Assembly (NCBI GenBank): GCA_964420325.1
Contig: CAYQSU010000005.1
Span: forward strand, 1 to 64,000
Direction: 5' to 3'
DNA length: 64,000 bases
DNA from: CAYQSU01 sp964420325
GTDB lineage: Bacteria > Pseudomonadota > Alphaproteobacteria > Rhodospirillales > Defluviicoccaceae
The position numbers and the translations under genes were made by a program. Under the pieces are notes generated by a model, which was not told where the DNA came from, searched no databases, and saw only the letters and a program-made list of their open reading frames with translations. Positions 35,076-42,402 of the stretch are shown here, in pieces (position 1 is the first letter of the stretch; every line of letters starts with the position of its first letter).

Positions 35076-38000
35076 ATGGACGCGGCTGTCGAACCGCGGA
35101 AGCCCACGGACTCCGCGCCGGCGGTGTATGCAGTCCATGACGCCGTCGCCGGCCGCACGCGGCTGCATGTCGCGGGATTGAGGCGCCGCCCGGCCATCAA
35201 GCGAGCGCTCGAGGCGAGCCTCACCAGGGTGCCGGGCATCGAGCACGCGTCGGCGAGCGAGTGGACCGGCAACGTTCTCGTCCACCATGATCCGGGCATG
35301 GCGAGGGACCGCCTCGTCGCCGCGATCGAGGCCGTCCTCGCCTGCCCACCCGGTCCCGAGGAGGCGATGCCGCGCGCCGCAGCGGGCGGCAGGCCTTGGG
35401 CCGAGGTGCCGCCCGAGCGCGTGTCGACGCCGCCCTGGCACCTGATGGAGGCGGCCGAGGTCGCCGCCCTCACCGGAACATCGGTACGGCGCGGGCTGTC
35501 CTCCGCCGCGGCAGCCGACCGGCTGGCCCGCGACGGACCCAACGCGCTGCCGACGCCCACCCGGCGGTCGGAGCTGGAGATCCTCGTCGAGCAGTTCAAG
35601 AGCCTGCCCGTCGCGCTCCTGACTGGATCCGCGGTACTGTCGATCATGACCGGCGGCGCGATCGACGCGGCGGTGATCATGGGCGTGGTTGTGGTCAACG
35701 CCACCATCGGCTTCTCCACCGAGACCCAGGCCGAACGCACCATCGCCGCCCTCAGCGAGCCGACCGAAGCGAAGGTGCGGGTGCTCCGGGACGGGATCGA
35801 GCGAACCGTGCCGCTGGCAGACGTGACGGTCGGCGACCTCCAGGTCCTGGAACCGGGGAGCTTCATCGCCGCCGACGCCCGCGTCGTCGCGGCGCAGGAC
35901 CTCAGCGTCGACGAGTCGCTGTTGACCGGGGAGAGCCTTCCCGTCGCCAAATCGCCGAGAACGCTCGACCGCAAGGACGTCCCTCTCGCCGACCGCGGGA
36001 ACATGGTCTACCGCGGAGCGGCGACGACCGGCGGCAGCGGCCTCGCGGTTGTCGTCGCCACCGGCCGGAACACCGAGATCGGCCGCATCCAGTCGCTGGT
36101 CGGCACCGCCCAGCCGCCGGATACGCCGATGCAGGCACAGCTCGACCAGCTGGGCAGGCGCCTGGTGTGGCTGTCGAGTGCCCTCTGCGCCGCCGTCGGC
36201 ATCCTCGGGCTGGTGCGCGGCTCGGGCCTGATCCCGGTCTTGAAGGCGGCCACCTCGCTCGCCGTCGCCGCAGTGCCCGAGGGGCTTCCGACCATCGCCA
36301 CCACCACCCTCGCGCTGGGCATTCGCGACATGCGCCGGCACAACGTGCTGATCCGCCGGCTCGACGCGGTCGAGACACTCGGCGCCGTCCAGTCGATCTG
36401 TTTCGACAAGACGGGAACCCTCACGCGGAACCGCATGACGGTGGTGTCGATCCACTGCGGCGGCCGCGAGTTCCGCGTTTCGGACGGGCGGCTCCACCTC
36501 GACGGCGAGGGCGTCGATCCCGGTGCGCATGGTGAGTTGGTCGGGCTCGGTCACGTGGCCGTCCTCTGCAACGAGGCGGAAATCGCCGTCGAGGCCGGCA
36601 GCGTCGTCCTCTCCGGCTCGCCGACAGAAACCGCGCTGGTCGAGATGGCGATCGCCATGGGCCTCGACGCGAACGCCGAGCGCCACCGCTATCCGGTCCT
36701 GGAGACCGACCATCGCACCGAGCGGCGGCAGTTCATGGTCACCAGCCACCGCACAGGTGACGGCAAGCGTCTCGTCGCAGTCAAAGGCAGCCCCGCGGCC
36801 GTGCTGCGACAGTGCCAGTGGCAGGAGGTCGACGGGCAGCGCGGCAGGCTGACGCCCGCCGACCGCCGAACCATCGAGATCGCCAACGAGCGCATGGGCG
36901 GAATGGCCCTCCGGGTGCTGGGCTTCGCCTACGCCCGCACCGATGGCGATGACGGCGGCGGGCGCGCGCCCCTGACCTGGCTCGGGCTCGTCGGCATGAC
37001 CGATCCCTGCCGCGACGGCATGAGGGAGCTGATGCACGAGTTCCACCGGGCCGGGATCGCCACCGTGATGATCACCGGCGACCAGAGTGCCACGGCCTAC
37101 GCCGTTGCCCGCGAGCTCGGCCTCGGCGGCGACGGCCGGATCGAGATCCTCGACTCGACGGACCTCGAGAACCTGGATCCGGACGTGCTCTCGGGGCTGG
37201 CCCAGCGCGCGCACGTGTTCGCCCGCGTGAGCCCCAGCCACAAGCTGCAGATCGTCCAGGCGCTGCAGCGCGCCGGCAAAGTGGTGGCGATGACGGGCGA
37301 CGGCATCAACGACAGCCCGGCTCTCAAGGCCGCCAACATCGGCATCGCCATGGGCCACGGCGGAACCGACGTGGCCCGCGACGTCGCCGACGTCGTCCTT
37401 GCCGACGACGACCCGAAGAGCATCGCCACCGCCATCGGCGAGGGCCGCACGATCTATGCCAATGTCCGCAAGTCGCTCCGGTTCCTGCTCGCCACCAACA
37501 TGAGCGAGATCCTGGTGATGTTCGGCGGCACGGCCGCGGGACTGGGCCAGCCGCTGACGCCCATGCAGCTCCTCTGGATCAACTTCATGAGCGATGTCTT
37601 TCCCGCCCTCGCGCTCGCCCTCGAGCCGCCGGACGGCGACGTGATGAAGGCGAGGCCGCGCGATCCCGAGGAGGCCATCCTGCGGGCGGGCGACCTCGAG
37701 CGGATCGCCCTCGAAGGCACGATGATCGCCGCGCCGTCGCTGGGCGTCCTGGCATACGGCAGCCTCCGCTACGGACCCGGCGAGCGGGCCGGGTCGATGG
37801 CCTTTCTCAGCCTGATCACCGCCCAGATGCTGCATGCCTTGACCTGCCGGTCCGACCGCTACGGGCTGTTCCGGAACGGGCGGCCGCCGACGAACCGCCC
37901 ACTCCGCTGGGCTCTCGCGGGATCGCTCGCCGTCCAGGTGCTCGCCGTCGCTTTGCCGCCACTCCGCCGGCTGCTCGGCCTCGCTCCGTTGAGCCTCGCC

Positions 38001-38120
38001 GACGGCGTGGTGACCGGCGCCGCGGCACTCCTGCCGTTTCTGGTCAACGAGGCCGCAAAGCCGCGGCCGCGAGACATTCAAGACCACCCGCTGATCACGG
38101 CCGGGAGAGCGCCCTCATGA
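35076..38120 (+). CDS. P-type cation ATPase with N-terminal HMA-like domain
   Basis: 1014 residues. Residues ~15-85 form an HMA-like domain that lacks the CxxC metal site and instead reads AVHDAVAGRTRLHV. The catalytic core has TGES (284-287), the phosphorylation site D444-K-T-G-T-L-T, a TGDQ segment and TGDGINDSP. The fourth membrane helix carries PEGLP (401-405) and M6 reads LWINFMSDVFPALALALE, both P2-type (Ca2+-like) features rather than heavy-metal CPC motifs. It is therefore likely a hard-cation or unassigned-cation pump at the inner membrane. Its stop overlaps the metK-like start (ATGA). Confidence 0.92.
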   Translation: MDAAVEPRKPTDSAPAVYAVHDAVAGRTRLHVAGLRRRPAIKRALEASLTRVPGIEHASASEWTGNVLVHHDPGMARDRLVAAIEAVLACPPGPEEAMPRAAAGGRPWAEVPPERVSTPPWHLMEAAEVAALTGTSVRRGLSSAAAADRLARDGPNALPTPTRRSELEILVEQFKSLPVALLTGSAVLSIMTGGAIDAAVIMGVVVVNATIGFSTETQAERTIAALSEPTEAKVRVLRDGIERTVPLADVTVGDLQVLEPGSFIAADARVVAAQDLSVDESLLTGESLPVAKSPRTLDRKDVPLADRGNMVYRGAATTGGSGLAVVVATGRNTEIGRIQSLVGTAQPPDTPMQAQLDQLGRRLVWLSSALCAAVGILGLVRGSGLIPVLKAATSLAVAAVPEGLPTIATTTLALGIRDMRRHNVLIRRLDAVETLGAVQSICFDKTGTLTRNRMTVVSIHCGGREFRVSDGRLHLDGEGVDPGAHGELVGLGHVAVLCNEAEIAVEAGSVVLSGSPTETALVEMAIAMGLDANAERHRYPVLETDHRTERRQFMVTSHRTGDGKRLVAVKGSPAAVLRQCQWQEVDGQRGRLTPADRRTIEIANERMGGMALRVLGFAYARTDGDDGGGRAPLTWLGLVGMTDPCRDGMRELMHEFHRAGIATVMITGDQSATAYAVARELGLGGDGRIEILDSTDLENLDPDVLSGLAQRAHVFARVSPSHKLQIVQALQRAGKVVAMTGDGINDSPALKAANIGIAMGHGGTDVARDVADVVLADDDPKSIATAIGEGRTIYANVRKSLRFLLATNMSEILVMFGGTAAGLGQPLTPMQLLWINFMSDVFPALALALEPPDGDVMKARPRDPEEAILRAGDLERIALEGTMIAAPSLGVLAYGSLRYGPGERAGSMAFLSLITAQMLHALTCRSDRYGLFRNGRPPTNRPLRWALAGSLAVQVLAVALPPLRRLLGLAPLSLADGVVTGAAALLPFLVNEAAKPRPRDIQDHPLITAGRAPS

Positions 38121-39307
38121 AAGGCGATTTCATCTTCACCTCCGAGTCGGTGACCCAGGGTCACCCCGACAAGCTGTGCGACCTGGTCAGCGACGCCCTC
38201 GTCGACCGCTTCCTGCAGCAGGACCCGTTCTCGGTGATTACCGCCGAATGCGCGGTGGCCACCGGCATCCTGTTCATCGCCGCCCGCTTCGCCTCGAAGG
38301 CGGCGGTAGACATCCCGAGCGTCGCCCGCCGGATGATCGCCGACGTCGGCTACGAGCGGAACGGCTTCGATCCCAAGACCTGCAGCATCATGACCAGCCT
38401 GAACGAGGTTCCGATGTCGGAGCGGCTGGAGCAGGACGAGCGGGAGCTGGACGACGAGGCGCTGGAGGCCTTCCCTGCCAAGAACCAGACCACCGTGTTC
38501 GGGTTCGCATGCACCCAGACCGCGACCCTGATGCCGCTCCCCATCTGGCTCGCCCACAGGCTCGCGAGACGATTGGCGACGGTGCGCCTCAGGGGTGATC
38601 TTCCCTACCTTGCGCCCGACGGCAAGACCCAGGTGGCGGTCGAGTACCGCGACGGGCACCCCCGACGCGTGCACGCCATCACCATCATTGCCGCGCTGGC
38701 CTCCGAGACCGCCGCTCGCGGCAACCGTCTCAGGGACGATCTCATGGACCACGTCGTGACGGCGGTGTTCGCCGACGAGGAGGTCAAGCCGGATGCCGAG
38801 ACCCGCGTCTTCATCAACCCTGGCGGTCCGTTCCTCGTCGGCGGCCCGGCCATGCACTCGGGCCTGACGGGACGCAAGACCGGCGTCGACACCTACGGCG
38901 AGTACGCAAGACAGAGCGACTCGGCGCTGAGCGGCAAGGACCCGTCTCGCATCGACCGCGTCGGCACGTATATTGCCCGCTATGCCGCGAAGAACGTCGT
39001 CGCCGCCGGCCTTGCCGACGAGTGCGAGATCCAGCTCAGCTATTCGATCGGCCAGTCCCGACCCGTCAGCATGCACATCGACACCCACGGCACCGGGCGC
39101 ATCGCGGACGCCGAGATCGCCCGCCGCGTGGGCGAAACGATCGACTTCCGTCTCGCCGCAATCATCCGCCGCTTCGACCTCCGTCACCGGCCGGCCGCCT
39201 CGAAGCAAGGCTTCTACGCTCCGCTCAGCGCCTACGGCCACGTCGGTCGCACGGATCTGTCGCTGCCGTGGGAGGAGACCAACGTCGCCGAAGCCCTCAG
39301 GGACTGA
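38117..39307 (+). CDS. metK: methionine adenosyltransferase, divergent paralogue type
   Basis: 396 residues. It makes S-adenosylmethionine from methionine and ATP. Motifs are kept: FTSESVTQGHPDKLCD, GGPAMHSGLTGRKTGVDTYG and SGKDPSRIDRVGTYIARY followed by AKNVVAAGLADECEIQ. Loop residues differ from housekeeping MetK (YARQSDSALSGKD where PHGGGAFSGKD is usual). Overlap of 4 bp with the P-type ATPase shows translational coupling, an unusual context for a housekeeping enzyme; a second, standard metK is likely elsewhere in the genome. Confidence 0.9.
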   Translation: MKGDFIFTSESVTQGHPDKLCDLVSDALVDRFLQQDPFSVITAECAVATGILFIAARFASKAAVDIPSVARRMIADVGYERNGFDPKTCSIMTSLNEVPMSERLEQDERELDDEALEAFPAKNQTTVFGFACTQTATLMPLPIWLAHRLARRLATVRLRGDLPYLAPDGKTQVAVEYRDGHPRRVHAITIIAALASETAARGNRLRDDLMDHVVTAVFADEEVKPDAETRVFINPGGPFLVGGPAMHSGLTGRKTGVDTYGEYARQSDSALSGKDPSRIDRVGTYIARYAAKNVVAAGLADECEIQLSYSIGQSRPVSMHIDTHGTGRIADAEIARRVGETIDFRLAAIIRRFDLRHRPAASKQGFYAPLSAYGHVGRTDLSLPWEETNVAEALRD

Positions 39308-39344
39308 ACCTCACCCTCAGTCGCCGCGACGCCGAGGGGACGTT

Positions 39345-39716
39345 TCAGATCAACGCGCCGATCAGCTTGACCGCTGAGCGCTCCAGAACTTTTTCCACGA
39401 CGACGGTGGCCGCCGTCTTGACCGCCTTCTCCGCGAATCGGCTCGACAGCGCGACGATCGGATCACCGACATCCACGTCGATGTCGTCCCGGACATAGCC
39501 CTGTTCGCTCAGCCGATCGAGAAGTGCGGAGTGGCTCGTCCGCCTGGGGTCGTAGCGGATGGTGAGGCTGCCGGTCAGCGTATTGGCGTCGACTGAGACC
39601 ACGCCCTCGGCGCGCGACAGCATCGTGCACGCCCGCTCGGCCATCGACTCGTTCCTCTTGACCGCAGCCGAACGAACGCGAAGCCGTCCCGGGATGTGAT
39701 GAACGTAGGTCGTCAT
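39345..39716 (-). CDS. HMA-like (HMA2) domain protein, no metal-binding cysteines
   Basis: 123 residues. The first ~75 residues fit a ferredoxin-like HMA fold with motif YVHHIPGRLRVRSAAVK and the strand-helix pattern around EGVVSVDANTLTGSLTIRYDP; no CxxC is present. The C-terminal ~45 residues (FAEKAVKTAATVVVEKVLERSAVKLIGALI) are an amphipathic or membrane-associating helix. The start at 39716 is chosen because the motif follows at once; the frame upstream lies in an AT-rich non-coding stretch. It is convergent with the metK-like gene. Confidence 0.75.
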   Translation of the reverse strand: MTTYVHHIPGRLRVRSAAVKRNESMAERACTMLSRAEGVVSVDANTLTGSLTIRYDPRRTSHSALLDRLSEQGYVRDDIDVDVGDPIVALSSRFAEKAVKTAATVVVEKVLERSAVKLIGALI

Positions 39717-40036
39717 CCGATTCAACACTAGAAATGGTTGCCAACTGCCGGGAAGGTACAACAATGCCGTTAAAACAAGAGGACAATGATATGACGGTTT
39801 TGTGACGTTCGATGGCGGCGTGCGGCGACCCGCACCCGAGGAAAATTCCATTTTATTTTAATTGGTTAGAAGGCATGAGGCGTGCCGGCCATACCCGTGG
39901 AGGAGACCGCGCCGCCGGATGGGCCCTGCCGCCCCGCCTCGGCCGGCCAAGATGACCGGCGAATCGGTTGCATGCAGGACGGCGAGGACGCGGCCGGAGA
40001 TCCCGGGGGATCTCCGGCCGAAACGCGGCTCCGCCG
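39717..40036. other. 320-bp AT-enriched intergenic stretch
   Basis: No convincing gene. The left half (about 39720-39870) is markedly AT-richer than the surroundings and must hold the promoter of the HMA-like gene at its left. The right end contains the strong hairpin at 39991-40020 beyond the phasin-like gene. Confidence 0.55.
39991..40020 (-). terminator. perfect 12-bp hairpin after the phasin-like gene
   Basis: Arms 39991-40002 and 40009-40020 (CGGCCGGAGATC and its complement) pair perfectly around a 6-nt loop, 16 bp past the stop of the gene at 40037. There is no U tract, so it may be a Rho-independent terminator of weak type or an mRNA-stabilising 3' structure. Confidence 0.55.
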
Positions 40037-40663
40037 CTAGGCGCTGGCAGCCACGCGCGGCTTGGGCAGCACGGCGCTGAGCACGGCCTTGAGGCCCTCG
40101 GCGACGCCGACGAGGAACTCGCGAACCTGGGCCACGGCCACGGTTCCGATGGAGCCCGCCGCCTCGACCGCGCCCGTGGCCGCCGCCTTGGCCATCCTGG
40201 CGACGTCGCCACCGGTCTCGGATGCGGCCTCGACGACACCGTCGATCGCGCGCTTGGCGACGCTGCCGACATCGGCCCCGACCTTGCCCGCGGCCAGGAC
40301 CGCGGCGCTCGCAGTCTCCGATGCCGCAGTGATCGCGTCACCACCAACATCGCTGACGCCGAGGATCACCCCCTTGGCGAGGCTCTTGGTCGCACCAACG
40401 AGGCCGCCGCCAACTTGCTCGACCGCGGCCGCTGTGCCGTTGACGACGTCACGCACCACCGACACCGTTTCGGTGGCCACCGCTCCCGTCGCCTGCAGCG
40501 CATTCGAGACGGTGTGCCGGACAAGCGTGACGATCTCCGCTTCGATATCGTCAAACCCCTTGAGGCTGCTGATGATGCCGGCTTTGACGGCGCTGCCGGC
40601 GCGGCCGAGGGGATCGCCCGAGATCGCGGCTTCCGGGGTTGCTTCTCGCAGGATTTCGTTCAT
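40037..40663 (-). CDS. phasin-like amphipathic helical protein
   Basis: 208 residues, almost all predicted helix, rich in Ala, Val and Gly with regular A-x-x-[TS]-V spacing (for example ATETVSVVRDVVNGTAAAVEQ). It has no Cys, no signal peptide and no clear membrane helix. The composition resembles phasins or apolipoprotein-like surface coats. Function is unknown; a role as coat or scaffold on a membrane or granule is an inference. The ATG follows GAGGAGCGGAACAG. It lies 80 bp downstream of an HMA-like gene on the same strand. Confidence 0.65.
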   Translation of the reverse strand: MNEILREATPEAAISGDPLGRAGSAVKAGIISSLKGFDDIEAEIVTLVRHTVSNALQATGAVATETVSVVRDVVNGTAAAVEQVGGGLVGATKSLAKGVILGVSDVGGDAITAASETASAAVLAAGKVGADVGSVAKRAIDGVVEAASETGGDVARMAKAAATGAVEAAGSIGTVAVAQVREFLVGVAEGLKAVLSAVLPKPRVAASA

Positions 40664-40743
40664 CTGTTCCGCTCCTCATCTCCTGAACATGTTGAGTGAT
40701 TGCCGATCATCTGCGCCCGAACCCGCTCGCGCACAAGACCCGC

Positions 40744-41223
40744 TCACCGGCTTTGTTGCGCGAGCCGCATCGCCGCCAGCGCCGTCCAGGCCAGGGTGGT
40801 CACCGGACCGAGCACATTCCCTCGAAGCAGTTGGACGACGGCGAACGCCAGATAGAGGATCGATACCGTTGTCCACAGATCGAGCTCGCCGCCGACGGCG
40901 CTCTTCAGCCGGGAGTCGAGCGCCGCCATTTGAGTGCGAAGCTTCTGGGCCAGCGGCGGCTCGCCCGGTTCGAGCCCGTTCAAGGCGAAAAGACCGGCCC
41001 CTGCGGCATGGTCCGCAACCGCGGCGACGCTGGCCGCATGACGGACGAGGATGCTGCCGGTGACGGCGTTGACCGTGACCTCCTCGACGCCGGGACAGCT
41101 TGCCAGAGCCTGGCGCACGTCCTCGAAATAGCCGGCGGCACCGCGCCGATCGGGAACCTTGATGCGGGTGCGGCCGGGCAGCGCGTGGCTCACGTAGGCC
41201 GGTGGCACCGGCATCGCGGTCAC
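40744..41223 (-). CDS. HMA-like domain membrane protein without metal-binding cysteines
   Basis: 159 residues. An N-terminal HMA-like domain shows AYVSHALPGRTRIKVPDRR and PGVEEVTVNAVTGSILVRH, with no CxxC; one or two membrane helices follow (LWTTVSILYLAFAVVQLLRG and VLGPVTTLAWTALAAM). The motif matches that of the P-type ATPase N-terminus and of the protein at 39345. Its ATG overlaps the stop of the DUF5132-like gene (ATGA), so the two are coupled. Confidence 0.75.
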   Translation of the reverse strand: MTAMPVPPAYVSHALPGRTRIKVPDRRGAAGYFEDVRQALASCPGVEEVTVNAVTGSILVRHAASVAAVADHAAGAGLFALNGLEPGEPPLAQKLRTQMAALDSRLKSAVGGELDLWTTVSILYLAFAVVQLLRGNVLGPVTTLAWTALAAMRLAQQSR

Positions 41224-41522
41224 GAGGCTCCGCCCCCGGACGCCGGCGCCTTGGCGCCTTCCGCCGCGGCCTCGGCCGACATCTCCGCCGCCGCCTCGGA
41301 TCTGGCCTCGGCGACGATGTCCTCGGCCACCTCGCCCAGCTCGGCCAGGGTCTCCCGGGCCCTGGCATACATCAGGATGCCGCCCTTGACGGCGGCCTTG
41401 GCCATGGGCTTGGTCATCCGGGCAACCGCCGGGAGCACGACCGGCGCCAGGATCGCGGCGCCGATGCCGACGGCGATTCCCGTCACCACGTTCCGTTTGA
41501 ACAGCTCGTCGAGCAAAGCCAT
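41220..41522 (-). CDS. DUF5132/DUF1490-like small membrane protein
   Basis: 100 residues. One N-terminal membrane segment (GIAVGIGAAILAPVVLPAVA), a basic stretch (RMTKPMAKAAVKGGILMYARARETLAEL) and an acidic Ala/Glu-rich tail (EDIVAEARSEAAAEMSAEAAAEG). The layout resembles small proteins that scaffold P-type ATPases (PacL type). I assign the family by pattern, not by search. The ATG follows GGGGGATCAGACAG. Confidence 0.65.
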   Translation of the reverse strand: MALLDELFKRNVVTGIAVGIGAAILAPVVLPAVARMTKPMAKAAVKGGILMYARARETLAELGEVAEDIVAEARSEAAAEMSAEAAAEGAKAPASGGGAS

Positions 41523-41626
41523 CTGTCTGATCCCCCGAACATCCGACGCACTCGTTGCACGGATCAGCGTATCACGCGCGTATGGCCGGGTGAAGCAACG
41601 GCGTCCCCTGTTTCAGGGACGCAGAA

Positions 41627-42331
41627 TCAACCGTTGACCGGCCGGCCGGAGCCGCCGGCGAGCGCGCATCGGCAATCGAGGACGAACGCGCCCTCCGGCG
41701 CCGGCTGCACGAAGAGGCACACGTCGCGCACGGCGAGCGGCCGACGGCAAAGCGGCGCCACGATCCGGCGAAGTGCCTCCACCACCTCCGCGCGTTCGCG
41801 ATCGTCCGGGATCGCGTCGGTCAGCGTGAGGTGGAACCGGAACTCCTCGAACACGTAAGGATAGCCCCAGCGGTCGAGCAGCGCCGCCTGTCGTGGGCTG
41901 AGCCCTTGCCGGCAGCGGCGTGCACGCTCCTCCGCGGTCGGAGGCGCGCGAAAGCGATCGAAGCCGGCGACGCAGTCGGCGGCCAGACGGTCCAGCTCCG
42001 GAGCGGGATCGGCGGGAACGAGCGCAACGAACCGGCCGATGGTTGCGGGCGTCAGAGGCGGCGCCAACACCGGCGTCCGCGATCCCGCGAACGCCGCCAG
42101 AGCATGGCGGAGGTCGTCGGGAGTGAAACCCTCGGCCAGTCGGAACGGCGCCTTGAGCGTGGCGTGAAAGCCATAGCGACGCGGCACCGAAACCAGCGCC
42201 TCGACGCGGCTCGAAGCGATCCCGGCGACGGCCGGCCGAAGCGCCGGATCGCTGCCGAGCCACCGCCGCCCGAACGCCTCGAGATCGCTTCCTGCGGGCG
42301 CTGCGTAGTAGACGGCAAACCGGGCGGCCAT
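41627..42331 (-). CDS. DUF1045 family 2H phosphoesterase-like protein
   Basis: 234 residues. Two H-x-T-L motifs, His56 in YGFHATLKAPF and His167 in FRFHLTLTD, define a 2H phosphoesterase fold. DUF1045 proteins are often linked to phosphonate metabolism, where they act on cyclic phosphates; no phn genes are near, so the substrate is open. The ATG at 42331 gives the MAARFAVYYAAP start typical of the family. It is divergent from the UbiD gene. Confidence 0.85.
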   Translation of the reverse strand: MAARFAVYYAAPAGSDLEAFGRRWLGSDPALRPAVAGIASSRVEALVSVPRRYGFHATLKAPFRLAEGFTPDDLRHALAAFAGSRTPVLAPPLTPATIGRFVALVPADPAPELDRLAADCVAGFDRFRAPPTAEERARRCRQGLSPRQAALLDRWGYPYVFEEFRFHLTLTDAIPDDRERAEVVEALRRIVAPLCRRPLAVRDVCLFVQPAPEGAFVLDCRCALAGGSGRPVNG

Positions 42332-42402
42332 GGCGCTTCGAGCTTGACGCTGGCTTGGCGATCGGCTCCCAATCGCTGCCGGCAACCTTGGGAGCCTTGG
42401 CG

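Noticed and set aside
37990..38116. SAM riboswitch before the metK-like gene
   Set aside because: The gene overlaps the ATPase reading frame by 4 bp, leaving no leader; no SAM-binding fold is apparent.
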